Positions 35,059-44,312 of a stretch of DNA of 64,000 nucleotides are shown piece after piece; the stretch's first letter is position 1; every line of letters starts with the position of its first letter. The notes under the pieces were generated by a model, which searched no databases, was not told where the DNA came from, and worked only from the letters and a program-made list of their open reading frames with translations. This DNA comes from Stutzerimonas stutzeri. GTDB lineage: Bacteria; Pseudomonadota; Gammaproteobacteria; Pseudomonadales; Pseudomonadaceae. The position numbers and the translations under genes were made by a program. The DNA is taken from contig DDVX01000017.1 of the NCBI GenBank assembly GCA_002345575.1, positions 186,001 through 250,000 of the forward strand. The letters run 5' to 3'.

Positions 35059-37359
35059 ATGCGAACAGATGCGAAGGTAGTGCACCTGAAGACGACTAAA
35101 GAGTCCCAGCCGTCATCTGCGGCGAGCAGGCTTCCTGTCGCACTTATCAGCGTTCGCGACCAAGCAGCGAAGCAACTACGCTTGGCACTACAGACCCTAT
35201 TCGACAACGCCGACGATTCGCTTTTCGAGATAGCCGACCGGGCCACCAGTAACGCAGAACAGAACGCTTTCTTCGAGGCTATGCGCGACTTGCGCATGAA
35301 GCGTCGCAGCATCGAGCGAAGCTTTCTACAGCAGGTCTTCGAGTCGTTTACCCGCCTAAATCAGTATGAGATCGGTAAACCTGCACAACCGGAGGCCTCC
35401 TTTGAAAGTTTGGCACTGGTACAGAACGATGAGCTAGAAGAAACGGTAGCCATCGACACTATGGTCACCAAGGTCATCAATCGCGCCGGCCAGCCGCTCA
35501 GCCACCTCACTACCCGCATGAACGTGCTGGTGAGCCAGAAAATCGACGACAAAAGCAACCCGCTCGGCCCTCAACAATTGTGCGAAAACTTTCTTGAGGC
35601 CTGCAGCAGCCTTGGCGTAGAGATCAAGGTCAAGCTGATCATTCTCAAGCTCTTCGAACGCTACGTCCTGGCTGACCTTGCCCACCTGTATGCCGAATCC
35701 AACCAGACCCTGGTGGCGGCCGGCGTACTGCCGGAGCTGCATTCAGCTCCGCCCCGCAAGCCCCGTAATAGCTCGACCACCCCGGAAAGCAGTTCTTCGA
35801 CTCAGGCCAGCAGCCGCGCACCGGATTATCCTGAGGAGGATTTCCACGAAGCCTTCGGCGCACTGCAGTCCCTGCTTTCTGAACTGCGCGGCGGCGCTCT
35901 CCCTGCACGCAACATTCCCAGCGATGCCGTACCGATCTCCAGCCATGATCTGATGCGTCTGCTCTCGCACCTGCAGGCTCGCGCACCCCAGCAGTTGGAT
36001 GAATTCAGTCTGCAGGACCAGCTTGAGCAACTGCTGCAACGGGTCAGTAACAAGAGCGGCAAATCGAGGATTGTCGGCGAGGTGGACGAAGACGTCATCA
36101 ATCTGGTGTCGATGCTGTTCGAGTTCATCCTCGACGATCGCACCCTGCCCGATTCGCTCAAGGCCCTGATCGGTCGCCTGCAGATCCCGCTGCTTAAAGT
36201 GGCCGTACTGGACAAGACTTTTTTCAGTCGCGGCAGCCATCCAGCCCGTCGCCTACTCAACGAAATCGCATCTGCCGCCATGGGCTGGGTCGATCAGGAC
36301 GAAACCCAGCGCGACAGCCTCTACCAGAAGATCGAACAGATCGTGGCGCGCCTGCTGAACGACTTCGTTGATGACCCGACGATCTTCTCCGAGCTGCTGG
36401 CTGATTTCCTCGCCTTCACCGGCGACGAACGACGCCGCAGCGAGCTGCTCGAACAACGCACCCGTGATGCCGAAGAAGGACGCGCCAAGGCGGAAGTCGC
36501 TCGCCAGGAAGTCGAGCACGCACTCAACCAGCGCCTGCTCGGCAAAACCCTGCCAGAGGTCGTAGTACGCCTGCTGCAGGAAGCCTGGAGCAAGGTTCTG
36601 CTGCTCACCTGCCTGAAGCATGGCACTCACTCTGAACAGTGGCAGGCGGCGCTGGCGACGATGGATGATCTGATCTGGAGCGTCGAGCAGCACGACGACG
36701 CACAATCGCGCGAGCGCCTGCTGGAGCTGGTCCCAAGCCTGCTGAAAAGCTTGCGTGAGGGCCTGTCCAGCGCCGCATTCGATCCGTTCTCGACCAGCGA
36801 CTTCTTTACCCGACTCGAAGCCCTGCATGTGCAGACGCTGAATCCAGTCGACCAGTCGACACAGCCCAAGCAACCGGCACCTGTCAGCGCACCGGCGAAC
36901 GAGCGCACCCTAAGCGAACGAGGAGCCGCCGAACAACGGGGCGAACTGCCACAGGAGGCACTACCCGAAACCCCACCTGCAGCGCCGGCGATGGTTGAAG
37001 TGGTCGAGGAAATCGTACTGCTCGCGCCTGGCGAAAGCCGCGAACTGGAGCCTGAACCTGAACTGGCCGAAAGCGACGAAGCACTGGCGCAGGTCGACGA
37101 CCTGCGGGTCGGCAGCTGGGTTGAGTTCCAGGAGGATGAAGAACACAAGCTGCGCTGCAAACTGGCTGCGATCATCAAGCCCACCGGCAAGTACATCTTC
37201 GTCAACCGCACAGGCATGAAGGTACTGGAAAAGACCCGCACGGGACTTGCCATCGAGTTCCGCCGTGGCGCCATTCGCCTGCTCAACGACACGCTGCTGT
37301 TCGACCGCGCACTAGAGTCGGTGATCGGCAACCTGCGCCAACTGAAAGGCAACCGCTGA
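35059..37359 (+). CDS. DUF1631 family protein
   Basis: 766 residues, mostly helical and soluble, with no signal peptide or membrane segment. It has the architecture I associate with DUF1631. A Pro/Ser-rich linker lies near 235-260 and another at 595-660. The final ~90 residues (LRVGSWVEFQEDEEHKLRCKLAAII to the end) look like a small beta domain reminiscent of PilZ, though the RxxxR and D/NxSxxG c-di-GMP motifs are not evident. Function unknown. Confidence 0.75.
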   Translation: MRTDAKVVHLKTTKESQPSSAASRLPVALISVRDQAAKQLRLALQTLFDNADDSLFEIADRATSNAEQNAFFEAMRDLRMKRRSIERSFLQQVFESFTRLNQYEIGKPAQPEASFESLALVQNDELEETVAIDTMVTKVINRAGQPLSHLTTRMNVLVSQKIDDKSNPLGPQQLCENFLEACSSLGVEIKVKLIILKLFERYVLADLAHLYAESNQTLVAAGVLPELHSAPPRKPRNSSTTPESSSSTQASSRAPDYPEEDFHEAFGALQSLLSELRGGALPARNIPSDAVPISSHDLMRLLSHLQARAPQQLDEFSLQDQLEQLLQRVSNKSGKSRIVGEVDEDVINLVSMLFEFILDDRTLPDSLKALIGRLQIPLLKVAVLDKTFFSRGSHPARRLLNEIASAAMGWVDQDETQRDSLYQKIEQIVARLLNDFVDDPTIFSELLADFLAFTGDERRRSELLEQRTRDAEEGRAKAEVARQEVEHALNQRLLGKTLPEVVVRLLQEAWSKVLLLTCLKHGTHSEQWQAALATMDDLIWSVEQHDDAQSRERLLELVPSLLKSLREGLSSAAFDPFSTSDFFTRLEALHVQTLNPVDQSTQPKQPAPVSAPANERTLSERGAAEQRGELPQEALPETPPAAPAMVEVVEEIVLLAPGESRELEPEPELAESDEALAQVDDLRVGSWVEFQEDEEHKLRCKLAAIIKPTGKYIFVNRTGMKVLEKTRTGLAIEFRRGAIRLLNDTLLFDRALESVIGNLRQLKGNR

Positions 37360-37467
37360 CAGCCCACCACGACTTTCGCACGAGGCCACACCGCCGGCCT
37401 CATGCTCAAGCACGATTGGCTTTTCCCGCATCAAGGCTAGAATGGCTGCATCCCATGCGAGGTGCAT

Positions 37468-37641
37468 ATGCCTAGCCGCCTTAATCCCGAAGACCAGAAG
37501 CGCGTTGACCAGTACCTCAGCGCCCCTCAGCACCAAGTCGAGCGCCGGCCCTTTCGGCCCTGGCTTCTGCTCATTCTGGCTGTAGTCGTCGTGATTGGCC
37601 TCGGCATTCTCAGCCGCCTCCTCAGCCGCCTGGTGTTATGA
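37468..37641 (+). CDS. DUF3094 small membrane protein
   Basis: 57 residues: MPSRLNPEDQKRVDQYLSAP, a short basic stretch (ERRPFRPW), then one membrane helix (LLLILAVVVVIGLGILSRLL). The pattern matches DUF3094 proteins found next to ndh in Pseudomonas. A GAGG-type site lies seven bases before the ATG. Function unknown; its conserved place just upstream of ndh suggests a respiratory-chain or membrane role. Confidence 0.75.
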   Translation: MPSRLNPEDQKRVDQYLSAPQHQVERRPFRPWLLLILAVVVVIGLGILSRLLSRLVL

Positions 37642-37701
37642 GCGATTCTGCGCTCCCCAGGCGCTCGACCGAATCCCGCAAAACCTTTATGAGTTCTTCT
37701 G

Positions 37702-38997
37702 ATGACCCATCGCATTGTAATCGTCGGCGGCGGCGCTGGCGGCCTGGAGCTTGCTACCCGCCTGGGTAAAACCCTGGGCAAGCGCGGCAAGGCCCGCATC
37801 ACCCTGATCGACGCCAACCTGACGCATATCTGGAAACCGCTATTGCACGAGGTGGCCGCCGGCTCACTGAACTCTTCAGCTGATGAGCTCAACTATGTCG
37901 CGCAAGCCAAATGGAACCATTTCGAGTTCCAGCTTGGCCGCATGCGCGGCCTCGAGCGTGAACGTAAATGCATTCATCTTGCCGCCACTCTGGACGAGCA
38001 GGGTCTGGAGCTCGTGCCCGCACGCACGCTCGCTTACGACACCCTGGTCATCGCAGTCGGCAGCACCACCAACGATTTCAGCACTCAGGGCGCAGCCGAG
38101 CACTGCATCTTCCTCGATACCCGAGAACAGGCGGAGCGCTTCCGGCGCCAGCTGCTCAGCCATTACATGCGCGCTCATGCCAGCGAGGGCCAACTCGAGA
38201 CTATCAACCTGGCCATCGTTGGCGCTGGAGCAACCGGTGTCGAACTGGCGGCAGAACTCCACCATGCCGCCCACGAGCTCGCCGCCTACGGGCTGGACAG
38301 CATCAAGCCAGAAAACATGAGCATCACGCTGATCGAAGCAGGCCCGCGCGTCCTGCCAGCATTGCCTGAACGCATCAGCCAGCCCGTGCACAAGACGCTT
38401 ACGGATCTGGGAGTGAAGGTGCTTACCGGCTCCGCTGTAAGCGAAGTGACCGCTGACGGGCTAAACACTCAAAACGGCAATTTCGTACCTGCCAGCTTAA
38501 AAGTCTGGGCAGCCGGCATTCAGGCACCGAAGTTTCTGCATGACATCGAAGGCCTGGAAACCAACCGCATCAACCAGCTGATGGTGCGCCCCAGCCTGCA
38601 GACAACTCGCGATGACGACATCTTCGCCTTCGGCGACTGCGCTGCCTGCCCGCAACCGGATAGCGAGCGCAACGTGCCGCCACGCGCTCAGGCCGCACAT
38701 CAGCAAGCCTCGCTACTGGCCAAGTCGCTTGCCCTGCGACTCGAAGGCAAAGACCTGCCCAGCTACCGTTACCGCGATTACGGCTCGCTAATTTCACTGT
38801 CCCGTTTTTCTGCCGTAGGTAATCTGATGGGCAACCTTACCGGCAGCATCATGCTGGAGGGCTGGCTAGCACGGATGTTCTACATCTCGCTTTACCGGAT
38901 GCATCAAATGACGCTATACGGCGTTGCTCGCACCGCCATGATGATGATCGGCGACAAACTCAGCACCAGCACGGCACCACGGCTCAAGCTGCATTAA
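37702..38997 (+). CDS. ndh: Type II NADH dehydrogenase
   Basis: 431 residues: a non-proton-pumping FAD enzyme passing electrons from NADH to ubiquinone at the inner membrane surface. The FAD loop GGGAGGLELATRLG is at the N-terminus, the NADH loop is VGAGATGVELAAEL near residue 172, and the second FAD motif FAFGDCAAC lies near 310. The C-terminal amphipathic part (LARMFYISLYRMHQMTLYG) anchors it to the membrane. Confidence 0.95.
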   Translation: MTHRIVIVGGGAGGLELATRLGKTLGKRGKARITLIDANLTHIWKPLLHEVAAGSLNSSADELNYVAQAKWNHFEFQLGRMRGLERERKCIHLAATLDEQGLELVPARTLAYDTLVIAVGSTTNDFSTQGAAEHCIFLDTREQAERFRRQLLSHYMRAHASEGQLETINLAIVGAGATGVELAAELHHAAHELAAYGLDSIKPENMSITLIEAGPRVLPALPERISQPVHKTLTDLGVKVLTGSAVSEVTADGLNTQNGNFVPASLKVWAAGIQAPKFLHDIEGLETNRINQLMVRPSLQTTRDDDIFAFGDCAACPQPDSERNVPPRAQAAHQQASLLAKSLALRLEGKDLPSYRYRDYGSLISLSRFSAVGNLMGNLTGSIMLEGWLARMFYISLYRMHQMTLYGVARTAMMMIGDKLSTSTAPRLKLH

Positions 38998-39083
38998 ATG
39001 AGTCTACCGCGCCTCCCCTATGGGAGGTGCGGTGCGCAGCAGCGGTTACGAGCATTACCTGCAGAGACGAAAAATCGCAGGCA

Positions 39084-39119
39084 TAAAAAAACCGGAAGAT
39101 CCTCGCGGATCTTCCGGTT
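39084..39119 (-). terminator. Terminator of the tRNA Asn-Pro-Lys operon
   Basis: A 13-bp perfect stem AACCGGAAGATCC / GGATCTTCCGGTT with a TCGC loop. On the minus strand it is followed by a run of seven Ts. It lies 27 bp after tRNA-Lys and may also serve ndh on the plus strand. Confidence 0.9.
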
Positions 39120-39145
39120 CTCTTACGCTTCTTGCGAAGCGGTTT

Positions 39146-39221
39146 TGGTGGGTCGTGTGGGACTCGAACCTACGACCAATTGGTTAAAAGCCAACTGCTC
39201 TACCAACTGAGCTAACGACCC
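39146..39221 (-). tRNA. tRNA-Lys (anticodon TTT)
   Basis: 76 nt including encoded CCA. The acceptor pair GGGTCGT / ACGACCC, D-arm AGCTCAGTTGGTAGAGC, anticodon loop CTTTTAA and T-arm GGTTCGAGTCC are complete. Confidence 0.98.
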
Positions 39222-39226
39222 AAAAA

Positions 39227-39303
39227 TGGTCGGGGTAGGGGGATTCGAACTCCCGACATCCTGCTCCCAAAGCAGGCGCGCTACCGGACTGCGCTATACC
39301 CCG
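39227..39303 (-). tRNA. tRNA-Pro (anticodon TGG)
   Basis: 77 nt including encoded CCA. The acceptor CGGGGTA / TACCCCG, anticodon loop TTTGGGA and T-loop GTTCGAATC are complete. It lies five bases from tRNA-Lys and nine from tRNA-Asn. Confidence 0.98.
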
Positions 39304-39312
39304 ATTGGAATT

Positions 39313-39388
39313 TGGCTCCGCGACCAGGACTCGAACCTGGGACCCAATGATTAACAGTCATTTGCTCTACCGACTGAGCTATCGCGGA
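39313..39388 (-). tRNA. tRNA-Asn (anticodon GTT)
   Basis: 76 nt including encoded CCA. The acceptor TCCGCGA / TCGCGGA, anticodon loop CTGTTAA and T-loop GTTCGAGTC are complete. First gene of the three-tRNA operon. Confidence 0.98.
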
Positions 39389-39454
39389 ACTTCAACTTCC
39401 ATCTCTCTAGTTGGCTTGCTTTGTAGCCTTGCAAACCCCCCGTTGAGGCGCGCC

Positions 39455-39482
39455 ATTTTACGGTTCTCAGCGCGCCTGTCAA
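39455..39482 (-). promoter_or_regulatory. Strong sigma-70 promoter of the tRNA operon
   Basis: Minus strand: -35 TTGACA (39477-39482), a 16-bp spacer and -10 TAAAAT (39455-39460). It is followed by the GC-rich discriminator GGCGCGCC, a feature of stringently controlled stable-RNA promoters. Confidence 0.85.
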
Positions 39483-39598
39483 CAGAAAAAACACGATTTA
39501 CTACAATACCTTGCGAGAAACTTCAGAGCCGGGCGAATCAACCAAGGCGACGCCCCTTTTCACAGGCCGGGCCACCCCACCGGAGCGGCCCATTTGCC

Positions 39599-42163
39599 TC
39601 AGGCGAATACGATCTGATCGCCCTCCACCTTGCCTGTGATGCTGGCACCCGGCTCGAACGCACCAGAAAGAATCTGCTGCGCCAGCGGGTTCTCGATCCA
39701 GCGCTGGATGGCACGTTTCAAAGGCCGCGCCCCATAGACAGGGTCGTAGCCGACGGCAACCAGCCTGTCCAAGGCCTCGTCGCTCAGCTCCAGACTTAGA
39801 TCACGCTCGGCCAAACGCTGGCGCAAACGGCCCAATTGGATACTGGCGATACCGGCGATCTGCTCGCGAGCCAGCGGATCGAACACCACCACCTCATCTA
39901 TACGGTTGATGAATTCAGGGCGGAAGTGCTGACCCACCGCATCCATTACCGCTGCACGCTGGGCATCCGGATCGCCGACCAGCTCCTGGATCTGCGTTGA
40001 CCCCAGGTTTGAGGTCATCACGATTACCGTATTGCGGAAGTCCACGGTCCGACCATGACTGTCGGTCAGGCGACCATCCTCCAGTACCTGCAGAAGAATG
40101 TTGAAGACATCCGGGTGCGCCTTCTCGACCTCATCGAGCAGTACCACCGAATATGGTTTGCGACGTACTGCCTCGGTCAGATAGCCACCCTCTTCATAGC
40201 CGACATAGCCCGGCGGCGCACCGATCAGCCGCGCCACCGAGTGCTTTTCCATGAACTCGGACATGTCGACGCGAATCATCGCCTCCTCAGTATCAAAGAG
40301 AAACTCCGCCAGCGCCTTGCACAGCTCGGTCTTGCCGACACCGGTCGGGCCGAGGAAGAGGAAGGAGCCGCTCGGGCGGTTGGGGTCCGACAGCCCCGCA
40401 CGAGAGCGGCGCACGGCATTGGCCACCGACACCACCGCCTCGTGCTGGCCGATCACCCTCTGGTGCAGCAGGTCTTCCATCCTCAGCAACTTCTCACGCT
40501 CGCCTTCGAGCATTTTCGCTACCGGAATGCCGGTCCATTTCGAAACGACCTCGGCAATTTCCTCATCGGTCACCTTATTACGCAACAACTGGTTTTCCGA
40601 CTTTCCGTGCTGATCGACCATCTGCAGGCTGCGCTCCAGATCAGGAATGATGCCGTACTGCAGCTCGGCCATACGCGCCAGATCCCCCTTGCGCCGCGCA
40701 GCTTCAAGATCGGCCTTGGCCTGTTCGATCTTCTGATGCATTTGCGCCGAGCCCTGCACTTCGGCTTTCTCCGACTTCCAGATCTCTTCGAGATCGGCAT
40801 ATTCGCGCTCCAGCTTGACGATTTCCTCGTCGAGCTTGGCCAGACGCTTCTTGGTCGCCTCGTCGTCCTCGTTCTTCAGCGCCTCGCGCTCAATCTTCAG
40901 CTGGATCAATCTTCGGTCGAGTCGATCCAGCTCTTCGGGCTTGGAGTCGATTTCCATACGGATACGGCTCCCCGCCTCGTCAATCAGATCGATGGCTTTG
41001 TCCGGCAGCTGGCGGTCGGTGATGTAGCGATGGGAAAGTTTCGCCGCTGCGATGATCGCGCCATCGGTGATGGAGACTCCGTGGTGTACTTCGTAGCGCT
41101 CCTTCAGGCCCCGCAAGATGGCAATGGTGTCCTCTTCGCTCGGCTCATCGACTTGCACACGCTGGAAGCGCCGCTCCAACGCCGCATCCTTCTCGATGTA
41201 CTGGCGATACTCGTCCAGCGTGGTTGCTCCAACGCAATGCAGCTCGCCGCGTGCCAATGCCGGTTTGAGCATGTTGCCGGCATCCATCGAGCCCTCGGCC
41301 TTCCCGGCACCAACCATGGTGTGCAGCTCGTCGATAAAAAGGATGACACGTCCTTCCTGCTTACCCAGCTCATTGAGCACAGCCTTCAGGCGCTCTTCGA
41401 ACTCGCCACGGAACTTCGCCCCGGCAATCAGCGAGCCCATGTCCAGCGACAGCAGGCGCTTGTCCTTCAGGCCGTCCGGCACTTCGCCGTTGACGATGCG
41501 CTGAGCCAGCCCCTCGACGATGGCGGTCTTGCCCACGCCAGGTTCGCCGATCAGCACAGGATTGTTCTTGGTGCGTCGCTGCAAGACCTGAATGGTGCGG
41601 CGGATTTCGTCGTCGCGACCGATTACCGGATCGAGCTTGCCGTCTTCGGCGAGCCTGGTCATGTCCACGGTGTATTTGTCCAGCGCCTGCCGTGACTCTT
41701 CGGCATTGGGATCGTTGACCGCTTCGCCACCACGCAGATTGCTGATGGCGTTTTCCAGTGCCTGCTTGCTGACGCCTTGCGCCAACAACAGCTTGCCCAG
41801 ACGAGTGTTGCTATCCAAGGCAGCGAGCAACACCAACTCGCTGGAAATGTACTGATCACCCTTCTGTTGCGCCAGGCGGTCGGCCTGATTGAGCAGGCGC
41901 GCGAGATCCTGGGACATATTCATGTCACCGGTGGGGTTCTGCAGTTTCGGCAGCTGATCCAGCTCCTTGGTCAGCGCCTGTCGCAAGCCGTTGATATCGA
42001 AGCCCACCTGCATCAGCAAGGGCTTGATCGAGCCGCCTTGCTGCTCCAACAGCGCCTGTAGCAAATGCAGCGGTTCAATGGAGGGATGGTCCAGGCCAAC
42101 GGCGATGGATTGGGCATCGGAAAGTGCAAGCTGCAGCTTGCTGGTCAGTCGATCGATACGCAT
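39599..42163 (-). CDS. clpB: Protein disaggregase ClpB
   Basis: 854 residues: the Hsp100 chaperone that works with DnaK to dissolve aggregates. It has an N-terminal Clp repeat domain, a first AAA+ module with Walker A GEPGVGKTA near 206, a long middle coiled-coil domain (about 405-525), and a second AAA+ module with GPTGVGKTE near 605. It lacks the ClpP-binding tripeptide of ClpA. Start ATG 42163 (MRIDRLTSK). A heat-shock promoter lies upstream. Long antisense frames over it are shadows. Confidence 0.98.
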   Translation of the reverse strand: MRIDRLTSKLQLALSDAQSIAVGLDHPSIEPLHLLQALLEQQGGSIKPLLMQVGFDINGLRQALTKELDQLPKLQNPTGDMNMSQDLARLLNQADRLAQQKGDQYISSELVLLAALDSNTRLGKLLLAQGVSKQALENAISNLRGGEAVNDPNAEESRQALDKYTVDMTRLAEDGKLDPVIGRDDEIRRTIQVLQRRTKNNPVLIGEPGVGKTAIVEGLAQRIVNGEVPDGLKDKRLLSLDMGSLIAGAKFRGEFEERLKAVLNELGKQEGRVILFIDELHTMVGAGKAEGSMDAGNMLKPALARGELHCVGATTLDEYRQYIEKDAALERRFQRVQVDEPSEEDTIAILRGLKERYEVHHGVSITDGAIIAAAKLSHRYITDRQLPDKAIDLIDEAGSRIRMEIDSKPEELDRLDRRLIQLKIEREALKNEDDEATKKRLAKLDEEIVKLEREYADLEEIWKSEKAEVQGSAQMHQKIEQAKADLEAARRKGDLARMAELQYGIIPDLERSLQMVDQHGKSENQLLRNKVTDEEIAEVVSKWTGIPVAKMLEGEREKLLRMEDLLHQRVIGQHEAVVSVANAVRRSRAGLSDPNRPSGSFLFLGPTGVGKTELCKALAEFLFDTEEAMIRVDMSEFMEKHSVARLIGAPPGYVGYEEGGYLTEAVRRKPYSVVLLDEVEKAHPDVFNILLQVLEDGRLTDSHGRTVDFRNTVIVMTSNLGSTQIQELVGDPDAQRAAVMDAVGQHFRPEFINRIDEVVVFDPLAREQIAGIASIQLGRLRQRLAERDLSLELSDEALDRLVAVGYDPVYGARPLKRAIQRWIENPLAQQILSGAFEPGASITGKVEGDQIVFA

Positions 42164-42235
42164 GTAGTCACCTTTTTAAATAAGGCAGGCCGGCACACTG
42201 GATCGCACCTCGAACAAAGCCTGCGAGATGAAACA

Positions 42236-42265
42236 TAGATAAGGGTTGATTGTTAGGGATTCAAG
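42236..42265 (-). promoter_or_regulatory. Sigma-32 (RpoH) promoter of clpB
   Basis: Minus strand: CTTGAAT (42259-42265), a 13-bp spacer, then CCCTTATCTA (42236-42245). This closely fits the RpoH consensus CTTGAAA-N13-CCCCATNT, 73 bp before the clpB start. Confidence 0.8.
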
Positions 42266-42316
42266 ACCGGTGACATTGATGCAGGTCATCAGCTGGAGGC
42301 TGCAAGCCCCAAATCT

Positions 42317-43054
42317 TCAGCCCTGTAGCCAGATCATGCTGGCGAAGCGTCCGGTGCGAGCGGCGCGGCGGTAGGAGTAGAAACGCGAATCGGTGAAAGT
42401 GCAGAACCCGCCGCCGAACACGGCGGTAACACCACACGCAGCGAGGCGGATGCGAGCCAAGTGATAGAGGTCAGCCATATACCGCCCGGGATTGCGGCTG
42501 GGCCGGAAGGCCTCGGCAGCATGGGGGTGCTGCGCAACGAAGGCTTCACGCACCTCGGGACCGACCTCGAAGGCATCCGGGCCGATCGCAGGCCCAAGCC
42601 AGGCCAGCAACTGCTCGCCCGGCGTCCGCATGGCGTCCACGGTCGATTCCAGCATGCCGTTGGCCAGGCCGCGCCAGCCGGCGTGAGCGGCGGCTACACG
42701 GGTGCCGCTCAGGTCGCAGAAGAAAACCGGTAAGCAGTCGGCGGTCAGAACCGTGCAGGCAATACTGCGGACGTCCGTCCAGCTGGCGTCCGCGCTGGGC
42801 ACCTCAGCCGGGTCGGCTTTGACTGTAATAGCCGAATGCACCTGGCTCAGCCAGGCAGGCTGGCAGCCGAGCACTGTCTGCAAGCGATACCTGTTGGCCA
42901 TCACCGCTACTGGATCATCGTCAACGTGATCACCCAGGTTGAAACCATCGAAAGGCACCTTGCTTGCGCCGCCCTGGCGGGTAGTCACGCAAGCCCGCAC
43001 CTGCCGAGGCGCGGGCCAGTCGGGAATCAGCCAATCGCCAGGCCAATCACTCAC
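42317..43054 (-). CDS. pgeF: Peptidoglycan editing factor PgeF (YfiH/laccase-domain protein)
   Basis: 245 residues with the DUF152 multicopper-oxidase-like domain. The metal-binding residues are suggested by SQVHSA, LTADCLPVFF and AAHAGWRGLANG. In E. coli PgeF removes mis-incorporated serine from peptidoglycan precursors. The start codon is GTG, overlapping the rluD stop (GTGA), so translation is coupled. Confidence 0.9.
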   Translation of the reverse strand: MSDWPGDWLIPDWPAPRQVRACVTTRQGGASKVPFDGFNLGDHVDDDPVAVMANRYRLQTVLGCQPAWLSQVHSAITVKADPAEVPSADASWTDVRSIACTVLTADCLPVFFCDLSGTRVAAAHAGWRGLANGMLESTVDAMRTPGEQLLAWLGPAIGPDAFEVGPEVREAFVAQHPHAAEAFRPSRNPGRYMADLYHLARIRLAACGVTAVFGGGFCTFTDSRFYSYRRAARTGRFASMIWLQG

Positions 43055-44025
43055 CCGACGAAGGCCTCGCGATCCTGCTGCAACAGCGTGAGCAACCAGC
43101 TGAAATCATCCGGCAGAGGCGATTCCCATTTCATGCGCACGCCGCTGAGCGGATGGTCCAGCTCAAGAAAACGGGCGTGCAGCGCCTGACGTGGAAACTC
43201 CTTCAGCGATTGCACGAGAGTCTGACTGGCCGCCGGCGGTATGCGGAAACGACCGCTATACAGCGGATCGCCTACCAGCGGGTAGCCAAGGTGGGTCATG
43301 TGCACGCGAATCTGGTGGGTGCGCCCGGTTTCGAGCTTGACCCGCACATGGGTATGCGAGCGAAAGCGCTCCAGCACCCGGTAATGGCTGACGGCCGCCT
43401 TGCCGCCTTCGATCACGGCCATACGCTGGCGCTGCTGGCCATGACGACCGATCGGCGCATCGATCTTCCCGCCGGTGATGATCATGCCGATGACAATAGC
43501 TTCATATATACGACCGACCGTACGCGCTTGCAGTTGCTCGACCAGACGGGTCTGGGCCTGCAGTGTCTTGGCAACTACCATCAGGCCGGTGGTGTCCTTG
43601 TCCAGCCGATGCACGATACCGGCGCGCGGCACGTTGATCAGCTCCGGCACATGGTGCAACAGAGCATTTAGCAGCGTGCCGCTGGCATGTCCGGCAGCCG
43701 GATGTACTACCAGGCCCGCCGGCTTGTTCAGTACCAAGATGTGCTCGTCCTCGAAAACGATATCCAGCGGAATATCTTCGGCCACCCATTCACCCTGCGC
43801 CTGTTGCTCGGCACTGAGCGCAAGCACGGCGCCGGCATGCACGATATCCCGCGGGCGCAGCGTTGCTCCGTCCACGGTCAGGGCTCCATCCTTGATCCAC
43901 GCGGAAAGACGCGAGCGGGAATGCTCAGGAAACAGCTGAGCCGCGACCTGATCGAGACGCTGCCCGCCCAGGTCAAACGACACTTCGGCGCGAAGTTGGA
44001 TGGCTTGCGTGGTGATGCTGGACAT
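43051..44025 (-). CDS. rluD: 23S rRNA pseudouridine synthase RluD
   Basis: 324 residues, converting uridines 1911, 1915 and 1917 of helix 69 to pseudouridine (E. coli numbering). An S4 RNA-binding domain (LDQVAAQLFPEHSRSRLSAW) is followed by the catalytic domain with the active-site Asp in HRLDKDTTGLMV. The start at 44025 gives MSSITTQAIQLRAEV; an ATG 36 bases upstream is less likely. It is divergent from bamD across a 287-bp gap in which no other gene is seen. Confidence 0.95.
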   Translation of the reverse strand: MSSITTQAIQLRAEVSFDLGGQRLDQVAAQLFPEHSRSRLSAWIKDGALTVDGATLRPRDIVHAGAVLALSAEQQAQGEWVAEDIPLDIVFEDEHILVLNKPAGLVVHPAAGHASGTLLNALLHHVPELINVPRAGIVHRLDKDTTGLMVVAKTLQAQTRLVEQLQARTVGRIYEAIVIGMIITGGKIDAPIGRHGQQRQRMAVIEGGKAAVSHYRVLERFRSHTHVRVKLETGRTHQIRVHMTHLGYPLVGDPLYSGRFRIPPAASQTLVQSLKEFPRQALHARFLELDHPLSGVRMKWESPLPDDFSWLLTLLQQDREAFVG

Positions 44026-44312
44026 ATATTGAGGACGCTTTAAGAAGTAAGGAGGAGCCAAGCTCGGCTTGGCAGGACCAACAGGAACCGACGCGGCATG
44101 TTCCCGGACCGGAACGGTTGCAGATTTCGCCGCAGGCAGACGTCAGCGCAATATCGATCGCAAGGCTGACTGATTCTATTACCCTGGGAGCCTTTGGTTT
44201 CGGCAACAGGCTTGTGTTTAAATACGGCGTCTTTGTCCCGGCCAGCCGGGACGCTCATCATAACAGGACGGCTCAGCGCGAGACAGCCAGCCGTGACAGG
44301 ACGCAAGCCGCC

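Noticed and set aside
40055..41695. 546-codon open frame antisense to clpB
   Set aside because: Mirror of ClpB codons with repetitive Leu/Gln/His content and no ribosome-binding site; not a real protein.
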